Assembly: GCF_900094595.1 (NCBI RefSeq)
Contig: NZ_FMAD01000013.1
Location: 62,001 to 126,000 of the forward strand
DNA: 64,000 nucleotides
Source of the DNA: Cupriavidus alkaliphilus
GTDB lineage: Bacteria > Pseudomonadota > Gammaproteobacteria > Burkholderiales > Burkholderiaceae
Direction of reading: 5' to 3'
Shown here one piece after another: positions 25,467 through 33,664 of this stretch. The notes beneath the pieces were generated by a model. The model was not told the origin of the DNA, made no database searches, and was given only the letters and a program-made list of their open reading frames with translations. Made by a program: the position numbers and the translations under genes. The first letter of the stretch is position 1; every line of letters begins with the position of its first letter.

Positions 25467-27548
25467 TCAGCCGTTGAAGCCCTTGCCTTCGTCCGCCAGC
25501 TTCTGCAGCAGCGGCGCGACCTGCCAGGCTTCGCCGTGGTAGCCCTTGGCGTAGCGCTTCATTGCCAGCGCCACGTTGTACAGGCCGACCTGGTCCGCGT
25601 ACAGCATCGGGCCGCCGCGGAACAGCGGGAAGCCGTAGCCGGTCAGGTACACCATGTCGATATCCGAGGCCTTGGAAGCAATGCCCTCTTCCAGGATCTT
25701 GGCGCCTTCGTTGACCAGCGCGAACACCAGGCGCTCGACGATCTCTTCGTCAGAGATCTTGCGGCGCGTGATGCCCAGGTCCTTCGAATGCTGCACGATC
25801 ATGTCGTTGACCTGCTGGTTCGGGTACGGCTTGCGGTCGCCCGCCTTGTAGTCGTACCAGCCCGCGCCGGTCTTCTGGCCGTAGCGGCCCATCTCGCACA
25901 GCAGGTCGGCGGTCTTCGAGTACTGGATCTCAGGCTTGTCGACGGCGCGGCGCTTGCGGATGGCCCAGCCGATGTCGTTGCCGGCCAGGTCGCCCATGCG
26001 GAACGGGCCCATGGCAAAGCCGAACTTCTCGATGGCCTTGTCGACCTGCTCCGGCAGCGCGCCTTCGTCCAGCAGGTAGCCGGCCTGGCGGCTGTACTGC
26101 TCGATCATGCGGTTGCCGATAAAGCCGTCGCACACGCCCGACACCACCGCGGTCTTCTTGATCTTCTTGCCGATCTGCATGACCGTGGCCAGCACGTCCT
26201 TGCCGGTCTTCTCGCCGCGCACCACTTCCAGCAGCTTCATCACGTTGGCCGGGCTGAAGAAGTGCATGCCGACCACGTCCTGCGGGCGCTTGGTGAACGA
26301 AGCGATCTTGTTCACATCCAGCGTGGAGGTGTTCGAAGCCAGGATGGCGCCCTGCTTCATCACTTCATCCAGCTTCTTGAACACGATTTCCTTGACGCCC
26401 ATTTCCTCGAACACGGCCTCGATGACCATGTCGGCGTCCTTGATGTCGTCATAGGACAGCGTGGTGCTCAGCAGGCCCATGCGCTGCTCGACCTTCTCTT
26501 GCGTGAGCTTGCCCTTCTTGGCGCTGTTCTCGTAGTTCTTGCGGATGATGCCGACGCCGCGGTCCAGCGCTTCCTGCTTGGTTTCCAGGATGGTGACCGG
26601 AATGCCCGCGTTGAGGAAGTTCATGCTGATGCCGCCGCCCATGGTGCCGGCGCCGATCACGGCGACCTTCTCGATCTTGCGCACCGGGGTGCCTTCGGGC
26701 ACGTCGGGGATCTTGCTGGCGGCACGCTCGCCGAAGAAGGCATGGCGCAGCGCGCGCGATTCCGGCGTGGTCACCAGGAACAGGAAGCCCTCGCGCTCCT
26801 GCTTCAGGCCCTGCTCGAACGGCTTGAGCGAGCCCGCCACGGCTTCCAGGCACTTCAGCGGCGCCGGGAAATTCTTGGCCATCGCGGCCACGGTGTTGCG
26901 GGCAAAGCCGAGGTAGCCTTCGGCGTTTTCGTGGCGCACCTTCAGGTCGCGCACCTTCGGGTGCGGGCCGCTGGCGGCGCCGACGTTCTGCGCAAACTTG
27001 ACCGCCGCGGGCAGCACGTCACCGTCGACGATTTCATCGAACAGCTTGGTGCCGGCGAACTTCTCGGACAGCACCGGGGTGCCCGACACGATCATGTTGG
27101 CGGCGGCCTCCAGGCCGATCACGCGCGGCAGGCGCTGCGTGCCGCCGGCGCCGGGCAGCAGGCCCAGCTTCACTTCCGGCAGCGCGATCTGCGCGCCCTT
27201 GGACGCGACGCGGTAGTTGCAGCCCAGCGCCAGTTCCAGGCCGCCACCCATGGCGACCGAGTGCACGGCGGCAACCACCGGCTTGGACGACGCTTCCAGC
27301 ACGCGGATCACCGAGTGCAGGGTCGGCTCCTGCATGGCCTTGGGGGTATTGAATTCACGGATGTCGGCGCCGCCCGAGAATGCCTTGCCGGCGCCGGTGA
27401 TGACGATGGCCTTGACGGCGGCATCGTCCAGCGCACGGGTCATGCCTTCGACGATGCCAAGCCGGGTGCTGTGACCCAGGCCGTTGACAGGGGGATTGTC
27501 GAGCGTGATGACGGCTACGCCGTCCTGAACCTGATACTGCGCTGTCAT
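25467..27548 (-). CDS. fadB: Multifunctional enoyl-CoA hydratase / 3-hydroxyacyl-CoA dehydrogenase
   Basis: A 693-residue fused enzyme for the second and third steps of beta-oxidation. The N-terminal crotonase domain (about 1-190) has GGADIREF and the two catalytic glutamates Glu105 (GGGLE) and Glu125 (ALPE). The dehydrogenase domain begins near 295 with GAGTMGGG (299-306) and continues with MHFFSPANVMKLLEVV and GFIGNRM; two C-terminal 3HCDH repeats end with LFRGGPMLYAD. The length is nearer FadJ/peroxisomal type than FadB of the trifunctional complex. It is the first gene of the minus-strand run and has an operator-bearing promoter. Confidence 0.94.
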   Translation of the reverse strand: MTAQYQVQDGVAVITLDNPPVNGLGHSTRLGIVEGMTRALDDAAVKAIVITGAGKAFSGGADIREFNTPKAMQEPTLHSVIRVLEASSKPVVAAVHSVAMGGGLELALGCNYRVASKGAQIALPEVKLGLLPGAGGTQRLPRVIGLEAAANMIVSGTPVLSEKFAGTKLFDEIVDGDVLPAAVKFAQNVGAASGPHPKVRDLKVRHENAEGYLGFARNTVAAMAKNFPAPLKCLEAVAGSLKPFEQGLKQEREGFLFLVTTPESRALRHAFFGERAASKIPDVPEGTPVRKIEKVAVIGAGTMGGGISMNFLNAGIPVTILETKQEALDRGVGIIRKNYENSAKKGKLTQEKVEQRMGLLSTTLSYDDIKDADMVIEAVFEEMGVKEIVFKKLDEVMKQGAILASNTSTLDVNKIASFTKRPQDVVGMHFFSPANVMKLLEVVRGEKTGKDVLATVMQIGKKIKKTAVVSGVCDGFIGNRMIEQYSRQAGYLLDEGALPEQVDKAIEKFGFAMGPFRMGDLAGNDIGWAIRKRRAVDKPEIQYSKTADLLCEMGRYGQKTGAGWYDYKAGDRKPYPNQQVNDMIVQHSKDLGITRRKISDEEIVERLVFALVNEGAKILEEGIASKASDIDMVYLTGYGFPLFRGGPMLYADQVGLYNVALAMKRYAKGYHGEAWQVAPLLQKLADEGKGFNG

Positions 27549-27736
27549 GCTGGTTCCTTTGGTGTCAGAAGTTGTCTCGGGATTCGAATTCTCGAATGAA
27601 TGTTCTTTGCAGCGCGGGGCGTGCCGGCCGGTACCGGCGCCTGCCCCGGGTCGCGGCCTTCACGGGCGGGTTAACCCTTGACCCGATCCGCCGCTTTCCC
27701 GCGCCCCACAACGCCCTCCGGCGCTTGGGCGAAACA

Positions 27737-27765
27737 AGCATACACAAAATAGCACGGTCGTTCAA
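27737..27765 (-). promoter_or_regulatory. fadB promoter with overlapping operator
   Basis: On the minus strand TTGAAC (27765-27760), a 17-bp spacer and TATGCT (27742-27737) form a good sigma70 promoter. The -35 and spacer contain GAACGACCGTGC followed by TATTTT, the motif also found at 13965 and 36749. A TetR-type repressor bound here would block fadB transcription. Confidence 0.65.
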
Positions 27766-27917
27766 TTTTAATTTCGGAACATTTCCGGCGCCATGCGCAA
27801 CGCGAATGCCGTCCCTGATCGCGCTGCATGGAGCCGGTGCTTAACGACCCGGAGCAAGCCGCCCGCGATGCCGGCTAAGGCACTTGCCTGCCCTGCGCGA
27901 GCGCCGTCCCCAGACCA

Positions 27918-27942
27918 GTATCGGACTTTATTTGACCGATAC
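27918..27942 (+). promoter_or_regulatory. Inverted repeat upstream of lysP
   Basis: GTATCGG and CCGATAC flank an 11-base A/T-rich centre (ACTTTATTTGA), 100 bp before the lysP start. It may be an operator for a dimeric regulator or a leader hairpin; no obvious promoter boxes place it. Confidence 0.45.
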
Positions 27943-28041
27943 GGGAAAATCGCCGGCGCAGACGCGGTAGACTCGCGGCTTTTCGTTTTTTGCCCCCTGG
28001 CCTTCACGAGACGCCGGGCGGCGGAAGGTCCAGCGACCCTG

Positions 28042-29583
28042 ATGTCTTCCCCAATCCATTCTTCGTCCTCGCACGCTTGCTCGGCGCACGGGCACCAGCA
28101 CCCGGTGGTCGAGCACGACGACCTCAAGCGCAAACTCAAGGCCCGCCACCTGACCATGATCGCCGTCGGCGGCGCGGTCGGCACCGGCCTGTTCGTGGCC
28201 TCGGGTGCCTCGATCGCGCAGGCGGGCCCGGGCGGCGCGCTGCTGATGTATATGCTGCTCGGCCTGATGGTCTATTGCCTGATGACCAGCCTGGGCGAGC
28301 TGGCGGTGCACATGCCGGTGGCCGGCTCCTTTGTCACCTACAGCGCGCTCTATGTCGACGAAGGCTTCGGCTTCGCGCTGGGCTGGAACTACTGGTTCAG
28401 CCTTGCCGTAACCATTGCCGTAGAGCTGACCGCGGCACAGCTGGTGATGCAGTACTGGTTCCCCGGCGTGCCCGGGGTGCTGTGGAGCGCCGGCTTCCTG
28501 CTGCTGATGTTCGGGCTCAACGCGTTCTCGGTGCGCGGCTTCGGCGAGGCCGAATACTGGTTCGCGCTGATCAAGGTGATCACCGTGGTAGTGTTCCTGG
28601 GCGTTGGCCTGCTGATGATCTTCGGCATCATGCAGGGCGGCCCGCAGTCCGGCTGGCACAACTTCACCACCGGCGACGCGCCCTTTGTCGGCGGCATCCC
28701 GGCCATGTTCGGCGTGGCCATGATCGCCGGCTTCTCCTTCCTCGGCACCGAAACCGTCGGCGTCGCCGCCGGTGAGGCCGAACGCCCCGCCATCACCATT
28801 CCGCGCGCAATCCGCCAGACCTTCTGGCGGATCCTGCTGTTCTACGTGCTGGCGATCCTGGTGATCGGCGTGCTGATTCCCTATACCGACCCCAACCTGC
28901 TGCGCAACGACGTGACCGACGTGGGCGTGAGCCCGTTCGCGCTGGTGTTCCGCCACGCCGGGCTGGCCTTCGCGGCCGGGCTGATGAACGCGGTGGTGCT
29001 GACCGCCCTGCTGTCGGCGGGCACCTCCAGCATGTATGTGTCGACGCGCATCCTGTACGGCCTGGCCGTCAGCCGCCGCGCGCCGCGCGCGTTCGCCCGG
29101 CTGACGCAGAACGGCGTGCCGTTCTACGCGCTGCTGGCGACCACCGCCATCGGCGCGCTGTGCTTTCTCAGCTCGCTGCTCGGCAACAAGACCGCCTACC
29201 TGTGGCTGCTCAACACCTCGGCCATGACCGGCTTTATCGCCTGGCTCGGCATTGCCGTCAGCCACTACCGCTTCCGTCGCGGGATGGCGCACCAGGGGCA
29301 TGACGTCAGCAAGCTCGCCTACCGGTCGCCGTTGTATCCGTTCGGGCCGGTCTTCTCGGCGGTGCTGTGCCTGGTGATCATCGGTGGCCAGAATTACCAG
29401 GCATTCGCCGACATCCCGAACCGGTGGCTGGAAATCGTCGCCACCTATATTGGCGTGCCGGTGTTTCTGGTGCTGTGGGTGGGATACCGGCTGGTCACCG
29501 GGTCGCGGCTGATTGCGTATGAGGATATGCCGTTCGAGTTTCCGGAGGGCGGTAAGGACAGCAACGGGAAAGAGGCGGCTTGA
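28042..29583 (+). CDS. lysP: Lysine-specific permease (AAT family)
   Basis: A 513-residue amino acid/proton symporter with twelve predicted helices. Long stretches match LysP closely, for example LKARHLTMIAVGGAVGTGLF at the start of helix 1 and ILLFYVLAILVIGVLIPYTD, and TSAMTGFIAWLGIAVSHYRF. That points to lysine rather than another AAT substrate. A His/Ser-rich hydrophilic N terminus of about 35 residues precedes the transporter core. The start ATGTCTTCCCC is chosen by position; the frame is open upstream but has no family content. It diverges from fadB. Confidence 0.88.
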   Translation: MSSPIHSSSSHACSAHGHQHPVVEHDDLKRKLKARHLTMIAVGGAVGTGLFVASGASIAQAGPGGALLMYMLLGLMVYCLMTSLGELAVHMPVAGSFVTYSALYVDEGFGFALGWNYWFSLAVTIAVELTAAQLVMQYWFPGVPGVLWSAGFLLLMFGLNAFSVRGFGEAEYWFALIKVITVVVFLGVGLLMIFGIMQGGPQSGWHNFTTGDAPFVGGIPAMFGVAMIAGFSFLGTETVGVAAGEAERPAITIPRAIRQTFWRILLFYVLAILVIGVLIPYTDPNLLRNDVTDVGVSPFALVFRHAGLAFAAGLMNAVVLTALLSAGTSSMYVSTRILYGLAVSRRAPRAFARLTQNGVPFYALLATTAIGALCFLSSLLGNKTAYLWLLNTSAMTGFIAWLGIAVSHYRFRRGMAHQGHDVSKLAYRSPLYPFGPVFSAVLCLVIIGGQNYQAFADIPNRWLEIVATYIGVPVFLVLWVGYRLVTGSRLIAYEDMPFEFPEGGKDSNGKEAA

Positions 29584-29638
29584 GGCGGAAGGGAAGTCGG
29601 CGATGATGGGGATGGGATCGCTTCGTGGATGCGCCGGC

Positions 29639-29688
29639 CCTCTCCCCCGCCCCGCTCCCGCAAGCGGGAGAGGGGAGCACACAAGCGG
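29639..29688. repeat. REP-like palindrome, copy 4 (variant)
   Basis: CTCCCGC-AA-GCGGGAG followed by AGGGGAGCACAC, with the opposite arm expanded to CCCTCTCCCCCGCCCCG. It lies between the convergent lysP and livF genes and could slow read-through from both sides. Confidence 0.75.
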
Positions 29689-29702
29689 TCAGCACTGGCC
29701 AC

Positions 29703-30416
29703 CTATACCTCCAGCCACTCCTTCCTGACCTGCCCGTTAGCCTTCAGTTCGCCCGGCGTCCCCTCGAACACGATATGCCCGTGGCCCATGACGTAGACGC
29801 GCTGCGAGATATCCAACGCGATCGCCAGCTTCTGCTCGATCAGCAACACCGAGACGCCGCGCTCCTTCAGCGTCTTCAGATAGTCCCCCACCAGCGCCAC
29901 GATCATCGGCGCCAGGCCTTCGGTGGGCTCATCGATCAGGATCAGGTCAGGATCCCCCATCAGCGTACGGCACAGCGTCAGCATCTGCTGCTCACCGCCG
30001 GACAGCACGCCGGCCGAGGTGTTCTCCCGCTCCTTCAAGCGCGGGAACATGTTGAACATATCCTCCACGCTCCAGCGCGGCCTGGGCTGTCGCGGGTTGC
30101 GCTTTTCACCAAGCAGCAGATTCTGGCGCACCGTCAGCGTAGGGAAAATATCCCGGTTCTCCGGCACGTAGCCGATGCCGAGATGCGCAATCTCGAAGGT
30201 GCGCCGCCCGAGGATATCTTCCCCCCGGAACTTCACCGACCCTTCCGCCTTGACCATGCCGAGGATGGCCTTGGCCATGGTCGAGCGCCCCACCCCGTTG
30301 CGCCCCAGCAGCGCCACGATCTCGCCCTCGTCGATATGCGCGTCGACGCCATGCAGGATATGGCTCTTGCCGTAGTAGGCGTGCAGGCCCGTGACTTCCA
30401 GCATGCGCTTGCCCAT
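29703..30416 (-). CDS. livF: Branched-chain-type ABC transporter ATPase LivF, atypical Walker A
   Basis: A 237-residue ATPase of the HAAT (Liv) uptake family, partner of LivG. The Walker A reads GRNGVGRST (38-46), so the usual catalytic lysine is Arg44. The rest is canonical: signature LSGGE (138-142), and Walker B LIDEPTEG with Asp162 and Glu163. The start overlaps the livG stop by one base (TGATG). It is the last gene of the acyl-CoA synthetase/binding protein/LivHMGF operon. See the finding on ATP-site asymmetry. Confidence 0.92.
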   Translation of the reverse strand: MGKRMLEVTGLHAYYGKSHILHGVDAHIDEGEIVALLGRNGVGRSTMAKAILGMVKAEGSVKFRGEDILGRRTFEIAHLGIGYVPENRDIFPTLTVRQNLLLGEKRNPRQPRPRWSVEDMFNMFPRLKERENTSAGVLSGGEQQMLTLCRTLMGDPDLILIDEPTEGLAPMIVALVGDYLKTLKERGVSVLLIEQKLAIALDISQRVYVMGHGHIVFEGTPGELKANGQVRKEWLEV

Positions 30417-31192
30417 CAGTGCACTCCTTCGGTGGTGGCCTCGTCGAGCGTGGTGCCCAGGTAGGCCTCCTTGACCTTGCGGTTGTTGCGGATTGCCTGC
30501 GGGGTATCGGTGGCGATGACCTCGCCGTAGACCAGCACCGAGATGCGGTCGGCCAGCCCGAACACCACGCTCATGTCGTGCTCCACCATCACCAGCGTCT
30601 TGCCCACCGTGACCTTGCGGATCAGCTCGACCGCGTGGTCCGATTCCGAGCGGCTCATGCCGGCGGTGGGTTCGTCCAGCAGGATCACGTCGGCGCCGCC
30701 GGCGATGGTGATGCCGATCTCCAGCGCGCGCTGCTCGGCGTAGGTCAGCAGGCCCGCCTGGGTATCGCGGCGATGCTGCATGCCGATCAGCTCCAGCACG
30801 TCCTCGGCGCGCTCGCGCGCGTCGCGCAGGCCAGTGAGCCGGTGCCAGAACGAATACTTGTAGCCAAGCGACCACAGCACCGCGCAGCGCAGGTTCTCGA
30901 ACACCGACAGCCGGTGGAAGATATTGGTGATCTGGAAGCTGCGCGACAGCCCCATGCGGTTGATGACGAAGGGCTGCAGCCCGCCGATCTCTTCGCCGTT
31001 CAGGCGCACCGTGCCGCTGCTGGGCGCGAAGCGGCCCGAGATCAGGTTGAAGGTGGTCGACTTGCCCGCCCCGTTGGGGCCGATCAGCGCATGGCGCTCG
31101 CCCTTGGGGATGCTCAGGTTCACGCCGCGGATGATTTCCGTCTGGCCGAACTTCTTGCGTACATCGGTCAGTTCCAGTGCCGCCGCGCTCAT
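30416..31192 (-). CDS. livG: Branched-chain-type ABC transporter ATPase LivG, degenerate signature
   Basis: A 258-residue ATPase. Walker A is canonical (GPNGAGKST, Lys44), as are Walker B LLDEPTAG (171-178) and the H-loop in VMVEHDMS. The signature motif, however, reads LTYAEQ (149-154), where LivG proteins usually have LSYGxQ, so the glycine that contacts the gamma-phosphate is Ala152. The start codon overlaps the livM stop by 4 bp (ATGA) and its stop overlaps livF by one base, fixing equal translation of the two ATPases. Confidence 0.92.
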   Translation of the reverse strand: MSAAALELTDVRKKFGQTEIIRGVNLSIPKGERHALIGPNGAGKSTTFNLISGRFAPSSGTVRLNGEEIGGLQPFVINRMGLSRSFQITNIFHRLSVFENLRCAVLWSLGYKYSFWHRLTGLRDARERAEDVLELIGMQHRRDTQAGLLTYAEQRALEIGITIAGGADVILLDEPTAGMSRSESDHAVELIRKVTVGKTLVMVEHDMSVVFGLADRISVLVYGEVIATDTPQAIRNNRKVKEAYLGTTLDEATTEGVH

Positions 31193-32502
31193 GCCCTGCC
31201 TCCTGCGATTTCTGCCTGCACCTTGTCCCATTGCGCGCGCGACGCGCGCACCGCCAGCCGCCACGCGCCCAGCCCCACCGCCCACAGCGCCGCCGCCGCC
31301 AGCCATGGCATCCAGGTCGCGGCATCGAAGCCGATGCCGAACAGCTTCATGGCGGTGCCGTTGGCGCTGTCGACCTGCACCTTGTAGACCAGTTCGACGG
31401 TCACAATCATCGCCACCAGCAGCACCACGCCGGCCGCGCCGGCCTTCGCGTAGGACGGCAGCATGCGGCGCAGCTTGCCCTTCGCCGCCAGCGGCAGCTG
31501 CATCAGCAGCAGGCTGGCCAGGCCGCCCGGCACGAACATCACCATCAGCACGAAGAACAGGCCCAGGTAGAGCAGCCAGGCCTTGGTCAGGTCCGACAGC
31601 GCCACCGCGAACAGCACAAACACCACCGCGCCGATGATCGGCCCGAAGAACACCCCGGCGCCGCCGATGAACACCGCCAGCAGCACGCCCCCCGAACGCA
31701 CCGCGCTGACGTTCTCGGCCGAGACGATCTCGAAGTTGATCGCCGCCAGCGCGCCGGAGATGCCGGCGAAGAACGCCGAAAGGATCAGCACCAGGTAGCG
31801 CACGCGCTGGGTGTTGTAGCCGATGAACTCGACCCGCTCGGGGTTGTCGCGCACCGCGTTGGCGATGCGGCCCAGCGGGGTCTGGGTCCAGGCGTACATC
31901 GCCACCATCGACACCAGGCACCACGCCGCGATCAGGTAGTAGACCTGGCGCCCGGGCCCGAAGCTGATGCCCAGGAACGGGTCGCCGACCACGCGGTTGG
32001 TGGAGATGCCGCCCTCGCCGCCGAAGAACTCCGGGAACATCAGCGAGCTGGCAAAGACCATCTCGCCGATGCCCATGGTGATCATGGCGAAGGTGGTGCC
32101 CGCCTTCTTGGTGGTGACGTAGCCGAAGATGACGCCGAAGAACGCGCCGGCCAGGCCGCCCACCAGCGGCAGCATCGACACCGGCAGCCACACCTTGCCG
32201 GCGCCGACCATGTTCAGCACATGTACCGCGATAAAGGCGCCCAGCCCCGAATACACCGCATGGCCGAACGACAGCATGCCGGTCTGCCCCAGCAGCATGT
32301 TGTACGACAGCGCGAAGATGATCATGATGCCCATCTGCGACATCAGCGTGATGGCGAAGCCTCCGGTGAAAAACAGCGGCAGCACCAGCATGACCAGCAC
32401 GGTCAGGCTCCAGATGATCCAGCGCGCCAGGTTCAGCGGGCGGTAGCGCAGGGTGCGGCCGGTTGCCACCGGCTCGCGGGGTTGTTGCATCGCTTGCTCC
32501 AT
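31189..32502 (-). CDS. livM: Branched-chain-type ABC transporter permease LivM
   Basis: A 437-residue inner-membrane permease, about nine helices, with the LivM-type segment ALSYNMLLGQTGMLSFGHAVYSGLGAF. A hydrophilic N terminus of about 25 residues precedes helix 1 and a basic cytoplasmic tail follows the last helix. Two starts are possible: MEQAMQQ at 32502, used here, or the internal Met at 32490, which has GGAG seven bases before it. The gene follows livH by 4 bp. Confidence 0.92.
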   Translation of the reverse strand: MEQAMQQPREPVATGRTLRYRPLNLARWIIWSLTVLVMLVLPLFFTGGFAITLMSQMGIMIIFALSYNMLLGQTGMLSFGHAVYSGLGAFIAVHVLNMVGAGKVWLPVSMLPLVGGLAGAFFGVIFGYVTTKKAGTTFAMITMGIGEMVFASSLMFPEFFGGEGGISTNRVVGDPFLGISFGPGRQVYYLIAAWCLVSMVAMYAWTQTPLGRIANAVRDNPERVEFIGYNTQRVRYLVLILSAFFAGISGALAAINFEIVSAENVSAVRSGGVLLAVFIGGAGVFFGPIIGAVVFVLFAVALSDLTKAWLLYLGLFFVLMVMFVPGGLASLLLMQLPLAAKGKLRRMLPSYAKAGAAGVVLLVAMIVTVELVYKVQVDSANGTAMKLFGIGFDAATWMPWLAAAALWAVGLGAWRLAVRASRAQWDKVQAEIAGGRA

Positions 32503-32506
32503 GGCC

Positions 32507-33454
32507 TCAGCTCTCCCGGGTTCCCATCAGTCCACGCGGGCGGAAGATCAGCATCACCACCAGCAGCAGGTATGGCAGCACCGGCGCCACCTGGGCCACC
32601 GTCAGCTTCCACAGCGAATAGAACGGCGTGGCCTCGCTGACCGCCAGCCCCAGGCTGGTCATCAGGCCCGCCAGCGAGGCGTCGATGGTCACCGCGAAGG
32701 TCTGCAGCACGCCGATCAGGATCGATGCGATGAACGCGCCCACCAGCGACCCCATGCCGCCCACCACCGCCACCACGAACACGATCGACCCCACCGCCGC
32801 CGCCATCGACGGCTCGGTGACGAAGGCGTTGCCGCCGATCACCCCGGCCAGCCCCGCCAGCGCGGCGCCGCCGCCGAACACCATCATGAACACGCGCGGC
32901 ACGTTGTGGCCCAGCGCCTCGACCATTTCCGGATGGGTCAGCGCGGCCTGGATCACCAGCCCGATGCGGGTGCGCGTCAGCACCAGGTAGATCGCCACCA
33001 GCATGCCCAGCGACACCAGCATCATGAAGGCGCGGTACTTGGGGAACGACGAGGTGAACACCGTGAACAGCGGCCCGTCCAGTTCGGCGGGAATCCGGTA
33101 CGGCACCGCCGCCAGGCCCCACACCAGCTTGACGCCCTCCTCGATCAGGTAGGCCAGGCCGAAGGTGAACAGCAGCTCGGCCACATGGCCGTACTTGTGC
33201 ACCGTGCGCAGGCCGAAGCGCTCCACCAGCGCGCCCGCGCCGGCCACCAGCAGCGGCGCGAAGATCAGCGCCGGCCAGAAGCCGATCTTGCTGGCGATGG
33301 TGTAGGCAAAATAGGCGCCCAGCATGTAGAAGCTGGCATGGGCAAAGTTGAGCACGCCCATCATGCTGAAGATCAGCGTAAGGCCCGACGACAGCATGAA
33401 CAGCAGCAGCCCGTAGCTGATGCCGTTCAGCAATGAGATGACGAAGAATTCCAC
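32507..33454 (-). CDS. livH: Branched-chain-type ABC transporter permease LivH
   Basis: A 315-residue permease with about eight helices. Family marks are SLLNGISYGLLLFMLSSGLTLIFSMMGVLNFAH at the N terminus and the loop VVGGMGSLVGAF near 235. It pairs with LivM to form the membrane channel. A 210-bp gap with a strong hairpin separates it from the binding protein gene. Confidence 0.93.
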   Translation of the reverse strand: MEFFVISLLNGISYGLLLFMLSSGLTLIFSMMGVLNFAHASFYMLGAYFAYTIASKIGFWPALIFAPLLVAGAGALVERFGLRTVHKYGHVAELLFTFGLAYLIEEGVKLVWGLAAVPYRIPAELDGPLFTVFTSSFPKYRAFMMLVSLGMLVAIYLVLTRTRIGLVIQAALTHPEMVEALGHNVPRVFMMVFGGGAALAGLAGVIGGNAFVTEPSMAAAVGSIVFVVAVVGGMGSLVGAFIASILIGVLQTFAVTIDASLAGLMTSLGLAVSEATPFYSLWKLTVAQVAPVLPYLLLVVMLIFRPRGLMGTRES

Positions 33455-33623
33455 AGCGTGTCCTTCAAGCTGGTGCCGTCATGCGCGCGCATGGCGGCAA
33501 CCGTCCGGGTCGATCGAGGGTGAGCGCCTCCGCCAGGGGCGGACATCGCCCCCGGACACTCCCCGTTGTGGTCTGAAACAAAGACCTGAATGTCGGCCGG
33601 AAAGACCGGAAGTATGCAGGCCG

Positions 33624-33650
33624 CGCGGCCACTTTGTCAGCGTGGCCGCG
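33624..33650 (-). other. Hairpin between binding protein gene and livH
   Basis: CGCGGCCA and TGGCCGCG form a perfect 8-bp stem with an 11-base loop, 15 bp past the binding protein stop on the minus strand. There is no U-run. Such hairpins often stabilise the highly expressed binding-protein part of an ABC operon and reduce read-through to the permease genes. Confidence 0.55.
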
Positions 33651-33664
33651 CACCGCCGCCAGGA

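Larger units (their letters stand above)
27549..28041. other. Divergent intergenic region, fadB / lysP
   Basis: A 493-bp gap without a supported gene. From the fadB side it holds a leader of about 180 nt containing ATTCGA-ATTC-TCGAAT (a short hairpin), then the fadB promoter-operator at 27737-27765. On the lysP side lies the GTATCGG/CCGATAC inverted repeat at 27918-27942. Confidence 0.5.

Noticed and set aside
27840..28041. Lysine riboswitch before lysP
   Set aside because: The 200-nt region lacks the conserved multi-helix core and has no terminator; only a simple inverted repeat is seen.
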